The notes under the pieces were generated by a model. The model made no database searches. It was not told the DNA's origin and saw only the letters and a program-made list of their open reading frames with translations. From Candidatus Sulfopaludibacter sp. SbA3 (GTDB lineage Bacteria > Acidobacteriota > Terriglobia > Bryobacterales > Bryobacteraceae), in the NCBI GenBank assembly GCA_945893365.1, contig CAMDED010000069.1:1-38122 (forward strand): a DNA stretch of 38,122 nucleotides. The letters are read 5' to 3'. Numbering within the stretch: the stretch's first letter is position 1; every line of letters begins with the position of its first letter. Shown piece after piece: positions 6,893 through 15,389 of this stretch. The position numbers and the translations under genes were made by a program.

Positions 6893-8653
6893 ATGTTCAG
6901 TCGAAGATCTTGGATGGCGGCGCTGCTGGGACCGGCGCTCGGCGCAAGGGGACAGGGAATCTCCTCCCGCGCGGTGAAGCCCATGCCACGCGGGAAGCCG
7001 TCCGGCCTGCCATTCAACGCGCGGTTCACCGACGTCGCCTCCGAAGCCGGCCTCGTCGCGCCGGTCGTTTACGGTGGCGTCGACCGGAAGTCTTATATCC
7101 TCGAAACCGTCGGTTGCGGGTGCGCTTTCCTCGACTACGACAACGACGGCTGGCTGGACATTTTCCTCCTTAGTGGGACCCGTCTTGAGGGAGCTCCCGA
7201 GGGCGCAACGAATCGGCTCTACAAGAACAATCGGGACGGCACGTTTACCGACGTCACCGCGAAGGCCGGTCTCATTCGCGCCGGATGGGCCGGGGCAGTC
7301 GCGGTTGCCGACTACAACAACGATGGTTTTGAAGATCTTTTTCTGACCTACTGGGGACAGAACGTCCTTTACCGTAACAATGGAGACGGCACGTTTACGG
7401 ACGTGACAGAGAAGGCCGGCCTGATCGACAAGCGTACGCGGTGGGGCGCCGGCTGTACGTTTGTAGACTATAACCGCGACGGCCACCTGGATTTATTCGT
7501 GTCGAACTACCTGGAATTCGATTTCAAGAAAATTCCCAAGCCCGGCGAGTCGTCGAACTGCGTGTGGAAGGGAGTCCCCGTGAATTGCGGCCCGCGCGGC
7601 CTCGAGCCGGGCAGGCACTCGCTCTATCGCAACAACGGCGACGGTACATTTACCGACGTGAGCGTGCCATCGGGCATCGCGAAAGCGCGAGGCAGCTACG
7701 GGATGACTGCCGTGGCGGCCGATTTCGACAACGACGGCTGGCCGGACATCTACGTCGCCTGCGACTCGACCCCGAGCTTCCTGTTTCGCAACAACCGCGA
7801 CGGCACATTTACGGATGTCGGGCTCGAATCCGGCGTTGCGTTGAATGAGGACGGCATGGAGCAGGCTGGGATGGGCGTGGCAGTCGGCGACTTCAACCTC
7901 GACGGGAGCCTGGATATCTTCAAGACTCACTTCGCGGACGATACCAGCGTCCTGTATCGAAACGATGGCAAGGGCACGTTCGAGGATCTGACGATTCGCG
8001 CCGGCATGGGCGTCGAGACCCGGTTTGTGGGCTGGGGAACGGGCATGGCGGATTTGGATAACAACGGTCTGCCCGACATCTTTCTCGTCACGGGAAACGT
8101 TTATCCGGAGGTCGAGGCAAGGGCGCCGGGCTACCCTTTCCGCACTCCTCGCGTGGTTTTCCGCAACCTCGGCAGCGGAAAATTTGAGGAATTAATCGAC
8201 CAGGCTGGCCCCGGCGTTGCCGCGCCGCACTCGAGTCGCGGATGCGCCTTCGGCGATTTCGATAACGATGGCGACGTCGACGTGCTCATCGTGAACATGA
8301 ACGAGCCGCCAAGCTTGCTTCGCAACGACGTTACGGGCGGCGGGCACTGGCTCAAAGTGAAGCTCGAAGGCGTGAAATCGAACCGAAGCGCCATCGGAGC
8401 GCGCGTGACGGTGCGCTACGGCGGAAAGATTCAGGCGCAGGAGCGGCTCAGCCAAAGCAGCTTCTACTCGGCGAACGACCCCAGACTTCACTTCGGGTTG
8501 GGCGACGCGGCCGCGGCGGAGATCGACGTGCGTTGGCCGAACGGGGTGGTGGAGAAGATCGGCAAGGTGGCGGCCGACCGGCTGCTCACCATTCGGGAAG
8601 GTTCCGGGGTAGTGAAAGCGGATTCGAAGCCGGGGACCGATCGAACAGGCTGA
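6893..8653 (+). CDS. Secreted FG-GAP/VCBS repeat protein with ASPIC/UnbV domain (CRTAC1-like)
   Basis: A 586-residue protein. It opens with MFSRRSWMAALLGPALGA, a probable signal peptide. Seven calcium-binding FG-GAP/VCBS repeats follow, each with a D.(D/N).DG..D core (DYDNDGWLDIF, DYNNDGFEDLF, DYNRDGHLDLF, DFDNDGWPDIY, DFNLDGSLDIF, DLDNNGLPDIF, DFDNDGDVDVL) alternating with YRNNGDGTFTDV-type strands: a beta-propeller. The C-terminus (about residues 480-570) is the ASPIC/UnbV domain (GGGHWLKVKLEG, then IGARVTVRYGG). Such proteins are extracellular or periplasmic and common in Acidobacteriota; precise function is unknown. GGAAGAG four bases before the ATG supports the start. Confidence 0.9.
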   Translation: MFSRRSWMAALLGPALGARGQGISSRAVKPMPRGKPSGLPFNARFTDVASEAGLVAPVVYGGVDRKSYILETVGCGCAFLDYDNDGWLDIFLLSGTRLEGAPEGATNRLYKNNRDGTFTDVTAKAGLIRAGWAGAVAVADYNNDGFEDLFLTYWGQNVLYRNNGDGTFTDVTEKAGLIDKRTRWGAGCTFVDYNRDGHLDLFVSNYLEFDFKKIPKPGESSNCVWKGVPVNCGPRGLEPGRHSLYRNNGDGTFTDVSVPSGIAKARGSYGMTAVAADFDNDGWPDIYVACDSTPSFLFRNNRDGTFTDVGLESGVALNEDGMEQAGMGVAVGDFNLDGSLDIFKTHFADDTSVLYRNDGKGTFEDLTIRAGMGVETRFVGWGTGMADLDNNGLPDIFLVTGNVYPEVEARAPGYPFRTPRVVFRNLGSGKFEELIDQAGPGVAAPHSSRGCAFGDFDNDGDVDVLIVNMNEPPSLLRNDVTGGGHWLKVKLEGVKSNRSAIGARVTVRYGGKIQAQERLSQSSFYSANDPRLHFGLGDAAAAEIDVRWPNGVVEKIGKVAADRLLTIREGSGVVKADSKPGTDRTG

Positions 8654-8723
8654 CGCCTTGAGTTCGCGACCTGAGACGCGGCGAATTCGATTCACGGGGG
8701 AGGCCCTTCGCGAGCATTGATCG

Positions 8724-8812
8724 TTCACGGCGTGGATGAGGCTGCTTGAAACGTCTCGTTCCGTGCGCTTCCGCCCAATCCCTCGCTTGATCGTCGATCG
8801 TTTCAACAATTG
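8724..8812 (-). pseudogene. Deleted second copy of the metalloprotease gene
   Basis: This stretch matches two separate parts of the gene at 9969-10973. Bases 8724-8744 are identical to 9968-9988, the 3' end of that gene. Bases 8742-8812 match about 10251-10318 at roughly 80% (shared GCGCTTCCGCCCAATC and TTGATCGT), encoding TIDDQARDWAEAH against TINDQSSDWAEAH in the intact gene. The missing ~260 bases are joined at a CTG present at both ends, so a deletion between short repeats fits. No reading frame of useful length remains. Confidence 0.75.
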
Positions 8813-8837
8813 CGAACCAAAGGCATGGCCAGACTGG

Positions 8838-9360
8838 TCAGCTCACATCCCCGCTTCGACTGATTCTCACCGGCGTTCCGTCGAATCGGGTGAATGAGAA
8901 GCCATCAAAGTCCTCTGTGCAGGTACGGACCAGATCCTGGAGGATCGAAATTGCTACGTCTTCCCCTAGCCGCATGCCGGAAGTCGCTTCGGATCGGTAG
9001 TGTATCCCCGCCCAATTCCTGCCCATTGCGATGTTGAAAGCGAGCTTGTTCACCTCAGTGCCGATCGTCGGGACGAAACTGGGCGGGCAGGGTTCAAGCG
9101 ACAGGCCGTCAGCCGACGAATGAACACAGTCGGAGATCAGGGCATTCTCGTCGAACATTACCTTCAGTACCACGGAGCACGCACCGGCGACGGTTCCATG
9201 TCCGCCGGGGTATGCGGGGTGGAGCGGCGAGCCTTCCGGGTACGCCTGCGGCAGCAGGTAGCTGGGCCGCGAGACTGAGAGGTAGGAGAAAATCAACCTC
9301 CTCCATCGCTACGAGTCCCCTCCAGCGGAATTTCCAGCGAGCCATGGACAACCTGATGCG
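8838..9360 (-). pseudogene. Vanadium haloperoxidase relic (PAP2 superfamily)
   Basis: The minus-strand frame from 9296 to 8838 carries SYLLPQAYPEGSPLHPAYPG then GHGTVAGACSVVLKVMFDE, and later NIAMGRNWAGIHYRSEA. These match the C-terminal half of vanadium-dependent haloperoxidases, including the (S/G)GH and R...H vanadate-binding motifs. The preceding Lys/Arg-bearing segment is only faintly visible in another frame near 9300-9350 (ARWKFRWRGLVAMEE). Farther upstream, near 9540-9700, RISFVPHFLL may echo the N-terminal half. The intact enzyme is over 400 residues; here half is lost or scrambled. It lies between the two copies of the metalloprotease gene. Confidence 0.7.
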
Positions 9361-9968
9361 TCTGCGCGAGGACGACCGCCGCGAAGAAGCTTGGACGGAA
9401 GAAAACGCGCCGCTACAGGAGGTCCGCCTACCGCCAGACCCGGTTTCCGGAAAGCCTCCCGCGTCGCCCCTACCACCCCCGCCGCCATCGGCGGATAGCG
9501 CCGCGACTATGGGCAATAAAGACTTAAATGAGGTCGCTAAGATCCTTCAGCCTGTTCCGGCCAGCCGCTCGGTCCAGCGGCAACAAAAAGTGAGGAACGA
9601 AGCTAATCCGATTTCCGGAGACCCCGCCGAGATCGCTGAAACCGGGAAACAACAGGATGTCCCACCGCGGAGGGGGCTGAAGCCTTTCGAAAAGGGGCGC
9701 TATTAGTCGTCTCCTGCCTCGGTCTGTACACCAGTAAGCACATGACACGCCAAACCCTCGCGCGCTTACGCCGGATACGGATCACCGTGCGGGAATTACG
9801 TGATGCCGCGCGATCCCGGCCGTGGTGTTCTACGCCGACACCGATAAACGGACTAACACATGCACCGCTTGGCCCCACGAAGGTGACTTATACTCCAATG
9901 CCTCGTATTTCTCCGTCCCCTCGTGGACGAGCGAGACAAGGGTTATCCCCGGAGTCCGCATCCCCAAT
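9361..9968. other. Interval of decayed sequence, no intact gene
   Basis: No intact gene is recognisable on either strand. The minus strand may hold scrambled N-terminal parts of the haloperoxidase (for example LFPGFSDLGG and RISFVPHFLL at about 9540-9690). A plus-strand frame reads a proline-rich stretch (PASPLPPPPPSADS) near 9450-9500, which looks like a by-product of GC-rich decayed sequence. No RNA gene, terminator or mobile-element end is clear. Confidence 0.4.
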
Positions 9969-10973
9969 TCACGGCGTGGATGAGGCTGAGGGATCGGACG
10001 GAGCCATCGTCTCGGGCGTAACCGGCCCCAGTATCCACGCATAGCTGCTCCCGCGAATGATCGCAGACGGATCTTTCATCGTCATCAACGCGTCGATCGC
10101 CGCCTGTTTGTCATAGGCGCGCGTAAAATAGTCGCGGCAGATTTCCGCTCCAATCCAGTAGCCGAGGTCCGCGGGCGCTTCATTCACGGACGAGTAGTTG
10201 TACAGCCACCCGCTCCTGACGGTTGGCGTCCTCGCGGCATCGTCGGCGAACTGCTTGAACAACTCGTCGCGATGCGCTTCCGCCCAATCGCTCGATTGAT
10301 CGTTGATGGTTTTTCCCGACACCAGATTCGTAAAGTAGTCCGCCGCTCCTTCTATCATCGCGGTACCAAGCAGATCGTACGGACCTCTGTATTGCTGCTG
10401 CGTATGCACCAATTCGTGAGTCACGATCAGCGGCAGTTTTTCGATCGTTCCCATCGCCTTGAAGAAGGCCGGATTGCGTTCCCTGACCTCGCTTGAATCC
10501 ACATCCCCGCCGAGGGAGTAGATCTCCGTGCCGATGAGCAGACCAGAAGGACCGACCGTGCCTCCGGTACTCAGTCTCCCGATCAGGAAGTACACCGGCG
10601 GAAATTTCGCGGCGCGATAGAGGCCCTGAAACCGGCTAAGGTAAAGGCGGATAAGCTCGCGCTTGGTTTCAATCCGGAGGGTGTTGGCGCGAATGCTGGC
10701 ATAATACTTGGGGACCGCGTCGACGGTTGCAGCGAGCGCCGCGGCGGACTGGATGCGCAGCCGGATGAAGTCGCGCAAGCCGGGCGACGCCTGGTCGAAG
10801 TAGAGGCGTTGAAAGGCCTCCTGCCGATTGCCCGGCTCTCCGGCGTCATAGGCGCGCCAGAAGTTTTCGATGTCGCTTGTGACCAGATTGACGTCCGGCT
10901 CCGGCTGCGCGAAAGCCGATGCCGCGAGAAAAAGCAGCGCCAGTAACCGAGTCATCGGAGAGAAGGGTTTCAT
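9969..10973 (-). CDS. Secreted zinc metalloprotease-like protein (HExxH)
   Basis: A 334-residue protein starting MKPFSPMTRLLALLFLAASA, with a signal peptide ending near AFAQ. A zinc-protease motif HELVHTQQ sits near residue 182, followed about 25 residues later by EGAADYF, which could supply the third ligand as in gluzincin-like enzymes. This resembles predicted Zn-dependent proteases of the DUF2268/GldB-related type; the exact family is uncertain. The C-terminus (PETMAPSDPSASSTP) is low complexity. A start at ATG 10955 would also leave a signal peptide. A deleted second copy of this gene lies 1.2 kb away at 8724-8812. Confidence 0.75.
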   Translation of the reverse strand: MKPFSPMTRLLALLFLAASAFAQPEPDVNLVTSDIENFWRAYDAGEPGNRQEAFQRLYFDQASPGLRDFIRLRIQSAAALAATVDAVPKYYASIRANTLRIETKRELIRLYLSRFQGLYRAAKFPPVYFLIGRLSTGGTVGPSGLLIGTEIYSLGGDVDSSEVRERNPAFFKAMGTIEKLPLIVTHELVHTQQQYRGPYDLLGTAMIEGAADYFTNLVSGKTINDQSSDWAEAHRDELFKQFADDAARTPTVRSGWLYNYSSVNEAPADLGYWIGAEICRDYFTRAYDKQAAIDALMTMKDPSAIIRGSSYAWILGPVTPETMAPSDPSASSTP

Positions 10974-11075
10974 TGCGCCAATATCCACTCCGTCATTCGA
11001 CGTCGTCCCGTGGGTTTCGCTACAGCGTATCACGGAGCGCAGCCGGTGCCAGCCACGAAATCCGGTGCATAACGA

Positions 11076-11400
11076 CAAGTTGGTCACCCTGCAGGCATGG
11101 CGTTCATGGAAAAGCGCCAGGGCGGTTGGGTTGCTTGCGGCTGCCGCGCTTGCGCGGGAATCGGATCGGCCACGGCGATCTACACCGTCGCCGACGCGGT
11201 GATGCTCAAGTCGCTGCCTTACCGCGACGGCGACCGCTTTATGGTGCTGTTCGGGGGCGCGCTTATGGGAGATTCATGACTCCGGCGGGCCATCGCTTTC
11301 AGGTGGTCGCCACGGTGGGCGACGTGAAGAACGACGGGTTGGGCAATCCGACCGTACCTGAAATTTACATTCTGAGCTTCGTCAATTTCGTCAATAAGGC
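11076..11400 (+). pseudogene. Relic of an ADOP-type ABC permease (MacB/FtsX)
   Basis: The plus strand reads WRSWKSARAVGLLAAAALA in one frame, then GIGSATAIYTVADAVMLKSL and PYRDGDRFMVLF in the next. This is the first helix and following strand of acidobacterial duplicated orphan permeases (LALGIGA.TAIF.VV.AVLL.PLPY.D..R). A stop follows at 11279. Then FQVVATVGDVKNDGLGN and PTVPEIYI match the later periplasmic segment (VVGVVGDV...G....PEIY.P). Some 300 residues between them and the whole C-terminal half are missing, and at least one frameshift is present. Confidence 0.65.
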
Positions 11401-11598
11401 AAATCCGGTGAAGCGGGCCGAGGCGCTCCCGGAATTGAAGGACTGGCTGAAGGACCTGTCGAACAGTCGGATGCAGCCGAGGAATCCTTCAAGCGCCGGT
11501 TGTCGTGGCGCGCGCTCCGAACGGCGCTTGCGGGCGCAGGCAAGCGAACGCCGATTACAGAAAGACGCTCGACGCGCTACAGCCCGCGCACCGCGGCT
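11401..11598. other. Tail of the permease relic, unassigned
   Basis: The sequence after the ADOP remnant stays open in frame (NKANPVKRAEALPELKDWLK and on) but does not look like the normal continuation of an ADOP permease. No family is recognised in any frame. It is likely sequence joined by deletion, running into the end of the DUF6282 gene on the other strand. Confidence 0.3.
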
Positions 11599-12480
11599 TC
11601 AATCCAGCCCCAGCAGCTTCGCCGGATTGATTTTCGCCATTCGCTCGATCTCCGAAACCGTGAAGCCGTCGCCGCGCAAGCCCTTGAAGAAGGCTATCAG
11701 GCCTTCGGGGTGAAGTGGATTTCCCGCCTGCCCCAAATCGCTCGACAGGATGCAGTGTTCCGGACCTACGGCGCGAATCGCCGCGGCATATTCGCGAATC
11801 TCAAACGCCTTGCCCGGGCCGATGAGGGCGTTGTACACAAACTCCAGATATGCGCCGAGTTTCGCCGCTTCCTTCATCTGGGCGACAGACATCCGGACCG
11901 GCGGGAGCATCGCATGCGTCACGACAATTCTCTCGACACCCGCCTTTTTGGCCGCGCGGATCAGCATCAGGTCTTCCTCGGGCGTCGAATGGCCGGTCGC
12001 GAGAGTAAGCTTGTTCCGCGCGACGATCGCCAGCACCTCGTCAACCTCGGGAAGCAGCTTTCCACCCTTCGAGACGGACGCGAACGACCGGTTCTCCTTC
12101 GAATATTTCACCTGGTTTTCCGCGTCGAAGGTCGGCATCCACACGACTCGCCCCCATCCGCCCTTGACGCGCGTCATGCGATCGACAGCCGCTGGATTCA
12201 CGCCGCCGACGGTGAGATTGAGCGCGATGCCGCCGAAGAGCTCGATCCCCGGCACTTCCTTGCGAGCCAGATACGCGAGCGACGCCGTCGGCTCGTAGTG
12301 GTTCTTCAACAGCAGCGCGCGGATGCGCTCCTTTTTCGCGAGCTTTGCGATGTCGATGGCGTCGATCGAGCGCGGAACGCTGTCAGGATCGGAGTGAACG
12401 TGAATATCGACGACGCCCTCAAGCGTCTGCGAGGCAAGGATCGGCGCCGTGAGGAGGACACAGGCAATCAGACGTAGCAT
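11599..12480 (-). CDS. DUF6282 family amidohydrolase-like protein
   Basis: A 293-residue protein with a signal-like N-terminus (MLRLIACVLLTAPILAS). It has metal-dependent hydrolase features: DIHVHSDPD near residue 25 (HxH metal ligands), KNHYEPT near 58, GHSTPEEDL near 160, THAMLPP near 190 and SSDLGQAGNP near 245, as in DUF6282 / PHP- and amidohydrolase-like TIM barrels. Its ATG (12480) directly abuts the stop of the amidohydrolase upstream (12481), so it is the third gene of an operon. The substrate is unknown. Confidence 0.82.
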   Translation of the reverse strand: MLRLIACVLLTAPILASQTLEGVVDIHVHSDPDSVPRSIDAIDIAKLAKKERIRALLLKNHYEPTASLAYLARKEVPGIELFGGIALNLTVGGVNPAAVDRMTRVKGGWGRVVWMPTFDAENQVKYSKENRSFASVSKGGKLLPEVDEVLAIVARNKLTLATGHSTPEEDLMLIRAAKKAGVERIVVTHAMLPPVRMSVAQMKEAAKLGAYLEFVYNALIGPGKAFEIREYAAAIRAVGPEHCILSSDLGQAGNPLHPEGLIAFFKGLRGDGFTVSEIERMAKINPAKLLGLD

Positions 12481-13572
12481 TCAGACATGGTACAGCACGC
12501 GCGTGGCGTTCTCGCGGTAGACCTTCTTCAGGATGCCGTCGGGGAGCGCGATGCCGTATATCCTCCAGCGCCCCTGCGGAGGCACCGCGGCGGGCGAATA
12601 GTCGAAATTCTCGTCCTCGGTTTCGAGGAAGCGAAAGTAGCAGCGGAACATCTCGGGCTTCAGATCCTGTTGCGGAAAGGCCTTGCCGTCGGGCGTGGCG
12701 TCGGTGCCGAATAGAATCCGGTCCTGAAAAGTTTCGAAGAAGCGGCGCGCCGCCCGCGGCTGACGGCCCAGCTCTCCCAGGCGAGCGCCGATCTCGACGT
12801 TCAGATTTCGATGCCGCGCGAGCCACTGGCTCACCATTTCCAAATCCTCCGGATAATTCGCCACGTGGAGCCCCACGAACTTCGTTTTCGGATGCCTGGC
12901 GATGACGCGGTTGCGCGCTTCGAGCAGGGCGATCTTGGAGGGGAAGTCCTTTCCATAGAACGACCAATCGGGGTGATTCTGAAGTTCTTCGTAACGCTCG
13001 TTGAACCGGTCGGTGGGCGTGAAGAACGCGGCGGGGTCGGCGGTGTGTATGAATACGGGCAACCCAAGCGCGCCGGCGGCTTCCCACATCGGGTCGAAAC
13101 GCCGGTCGTCAACCTTGACGAGCGCTCCTTTGTCGCGCAGGTAGAGACCGAGCGTCTTCAGAACTTTGAGGCCCTGCGCTCCGGCCCTTTTGCATTTAGC
13201 GAGTTCATCCGCCTGCCACTGGGGAAACCCAGGCTCGTTGGCTCTTGCCCAGGCGGGTTCGGCGGCCGTGAGAAACTTCTTTCCGAACGGCGCAGTCCAC
13301 TTTTTGATCTCGGGGAGCGTCGCCGAACTTCCGCCGGTCAGGTTAAGCGCGGTCTCGACGTTGCATTCATCGAGCCAAGCCGAAATCCGCGCCAGTCCGG
13401 CGGGCTCGATTTTCCGGCCCAGACCGAAGATGTGCGTATGCACGTCGATGACGGGGAACTTCGCCCGCCTAATGGGATGTTCCGCCACGCGCAACATACT
13501 GCGCGGCTGAAACTCCGGCAGGGCGATAGGCCCACCCGCGGCGGCCTGAAGGAAACTGCGTCTGGACGTCAT
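12481..13572 (-). CDS. Tat-exported amidohydrolase family protein
   Basis: A 363-residue protein of the amidohydrolase-2 (ACMSD-like) type. It begins MTSRRSFLQAAAGG, a twin-arginine signal with the RRSFLQ motif. The catalytic barrel shows DVHTHIFGLG (HxH), a central VFIHTADP, a later GLHVANYPED, and the GTDATPDG aspartate motif near residue 295. ACMSD-like enzymes decarboxylate or hydrolyse cyclic acids; substrate unknown. ATG 13572 is chosen because it overlaps the upstream stop (ATGA) and starts the Tat signal. Confidence 0.87.
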   Translation of the reverse strand: MTSRRSFLQAAAGGPIALPEFQPRSMLRVAEHPIRRAKFPVIDVHTHIFGLGRKIEPAGLARISAWLDECNVETALNLTGGSSATLPEIKKWTAPFGKKFLTAAEPAWARANEPGFPQWQADELAKCKRAGAQGLKVLKTLGLYLRDKGALVKVDDRRFDPMWEAAGALGLPVFIHTADPAAFFTPTDRFNERYEELQNHPDWSFYGKDFPSKIALLEARNRVIARHPKTKFVGLHVANYPEDLEMVSQWLARHRNLNVEIGARLGELGRQPRAARRFFETFQDRILFGTDATPDGKAFPQQDLKPEMFRCYFRFLETEDENFDYSPAAVPPQGRWRIYGIALPDGILKKVYRENATRVLYHV

Positions 13573-14477
13573 CCTGTTGCCTTTCCCACATTTTCCGCAT
13601 TTCCCGCCAGATTCCTGACGAATTGCAGGCTCGATTCGATCAGTTCCCACGAGCCCGGCCAGAAACACATATCGATGCACCACCACTCGATATCGGGCTG
13701 GGCAAGGAGGCGCGGCGCGATGGCGTTGAAATCGACCAACCCCTCCCCGAACGGGCAATGCGTGCTGGTTTCATCGCCGCATAGAGTGCCGTCGGAATCC
13801 ATGAGATGAAATGCGCCGACGCGGCCTTCGAGCAGGGCCAGAAATTTCTTCACGCTCGCGAGGGTCTCCGGTTCCCCATGCTGTCTCGCTCCAGCCACGC
13901 CGCACATGTAGGCATGCGCGGTGTCGAACATGACGCGGAAATTCACGTGGTTCACGAGCTGGTGCAGGTTGACGATTTCCGAAGGCTTGTTGAAAACGAA
14001 GCCGGGCTCGAACTCCCAGACCATTTTGACGCGGGCCTGGCGGGCAATCGCGGCGGCCTCGCGCCAGACGGCGGCCAGACGTTCGAAGGACGCCTGATAG
14101 TCGCGGTCGTCGATGGAACCGGGCGCGCCGATGGTATCGACGCGGATGCTCGGGCTGCCGATGTCCACGCACATCCGGAGATTGCGCTCAAACAAGTCCA
14201 GATATCTCCGTTTGTTTCCTTCCGTTACGGGATTGACGGATGTGAAATCGGCGGCGTAGCCGGAGACGGCGAGATTATGGCCGGCGAGAAAGCCGGCAAG
14301 ATCGCGGCGGGACGCCGAGGTTGGGTGGCTGTCGAGGGTGACGTGCGGCGGAAAGCCGGAGATTTCGATGCCGTCGTAACCTACCTCCGACAACCGCTTG
14401 ACGGTCTTCTCAAAGGGAATGGGATCGTCCGCGTATGGACCGAACGAAAAAGCCCAACTGCCTAAAGAGATCTTCAT
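13569..14477 (-). CDS. Sugar phosphate isomerase/epimerase-like TIM-barrel protein
   Basis: A 302-residue xylose-isomerase-like TIM-barrel (AP endonuclease family 2) protein. Visible features are YDGIEISGFPPH near residue 34, VWEFEPG (metal-binding Glu), VMFDTAHAYMCG and FHLMDSDGT with the metal ligands typical of the fold, and an FGEGLVDF segment. No signal peptide. It is the first gene of a tight three-gene operon with a Tat-exported amidohydrolase and a DUF6282 hydrolase, suggesting catabolism of a sugar acid or cyclic compound; the pathway is inferred from gene order only. Confidence 0.85.
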   Translation of the reverse strand: MKISLGSWAFSFGPYADDPIPFEKTVKRLSEVGYDGIEISGFPPHVTLDSHPTSASRRDLAGFLAGHNLAVSGYAADFTSVNPVTEGNKRRYLDLFERNLRMCVDIGSPSIRVDTIGAPGSIDDRDYQASFERLAAVWREAAAIARQARVKMVWEFEPGFVFNKPSEIVNLHQLVNHVNFRVMFDTAHAYMCGVAGARQHGEPETLASVKKFLALLEGRVGAFHLMDSDGTLCGDETSTHCPFGEGLVDFNAIAPRLLAQPDIEWWCIDMCFWPGSWELIESSLQFVRNLAGNAENVGKATG

Positions 14478-14504
14478 TCCGGCATCAATTCATGACGCAA
14501 ATCG

Positions 14505-15332
14505 CTAGTCAGAAATTACCATCGAGGGCCCGACCGGGGGCCCTACCTGCACGACTCGCGCGATCAAATTCCGCGCCAGTTGGAGAAACGACTCGCCCGT
14601 CGCATCCTTGCGGAGCGCGGAAGGCTTACCGGTATCTCCGCCCATCCTCACCGATGGATCGAGCGTCAGCGCTCCGAGAAAGTGCACCTTCATTTCTTCG
14701 GCCGTACGCCGCCCGCCACCGGTGCTGAACACGTCGATGCGCTCATTGCAGTGCGGGCACATCAGATAGCTCATGTTCTCGACGATGCCGAGAAGCTCGA
14801 CCTTCACCTGAGCAAACATGTGCACCGCTTTTCTTGCGTCCTCAAGCGACACGTCGGACGGGGTGGTGACGACCACGGCGCCCGTGATGGGGGCGGTCTG
14901 AATCAGGGTAAGTTGCACGTCGCCCGTGCCGGGAGGCAGGTCGATCACAAGGTAGTCGAGCTCACCCCAATCGACGCCGCGAAGAAATTGTTGAATCACG
15001 CTGTGCAGCATCGGCCCGCGCCAAACAAGCGGCTTGTCGCCTGGATTCAGGAAGCCCATCGACATGAGCTTGACGCCGAAATTTTCAATCGGCTGGATAC
15101 GGTCGCCCGAGGCCATGGGAGTGCGGTTGACGCCCATCATGAGGGGCACGTTCGGGCCGTAGACGTCGGCGTCGAGCAATCCGACGCGGTGGCCAAGCGC
15201 CGCCAGACCGACGGCGAGATTTACGGAAACCGTGGTCTTTCCCACGCCACCCTTTCCCGATCCGACGGCGATCAGATTGCGCACTCCGGGAATGGGCAAC
15301 TTGGGGGCTTGCCCGGCTTGATTAGGACTCAT
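14505..15332 (-). CDS. Mrp/NBP35 family Fe-S cluster carrier ATPase
   Basis: A 275-residue P-loop ATPase. It has the deviant Walker A GSGKGGVGKTT near residue 24, LLDADVYGPN (A'), DYLVIDLPPGTGD (Walker B), and a CPHC motif near 193 that binds the bridging iron-sulfur cluster between two subunits. It would assemble or carry Fe-S clusters in the cytoplasm. The N-terminal DUF59 (MIP18-like) domain found in many Mrp proteins is absent, so this is the short form. Two imperfect 15-base tandem copies (GGATGCTAAGA core, 15341-15370) lie just before its start. Confidence 0.92.
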   Translation of the reverse strand: MSPNQAGQAPKLPIPGVRNLIAVGSGKGGVGKTTVSVNLAVGLAALGHRVGLLDADVYGPNVPLMMGVNRTPMASGDRIQPIENFGVKLMSMGFLNPGDKPLVWRGPMLHSVIQQFLRGVDWGELDYLVIDLPPGTGDVQLTLIQTAPITGAVVVTTPSDVSLEDARKAVHMFAQVKVELLGIVENMSYLMCPHCNERIDVFSTGGGRRTAEEMKVHFLGALTLDPSVRMGGDTGKPSALRKDATGESFLQLARNLIARVVQVGPPVGPSMVISD

Positions 15333-15340
15333 CGCAACTA

Positions 15341-15370
15341 TCTTAGCATCCAGCGTCTTAGCATCCGGCT
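15341..15370 (-). repeat. 15-base imperfect tandem repeat upstream of the Mrp gene
   Basis: TCTTAGCATCC occurs at 15341-15351 and again at 15356-15366; the full 15-base units agree in 13 positions. The pair lies between the isomerase stop and the Mrp start. It may be a small replication-slippage duplication rather than a regulatory site. Confidence 0.6.
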
Positions 15371-15389
15371 TCTAAGCGGCGCCCGTGGC

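Noticed and set aside
9212-9706. Proline-rich plus-strand protein of 164 residues
   Set aside because: The first part is antisense to the haloperoxidase relic and the rest has no conserved pattern or start signal.
12811-13809. Plus-strand open frame of 332 codons
   Set aside because: Antisense to the amidohydrolase and isomerase genes, whose catalytic motifs are clear.
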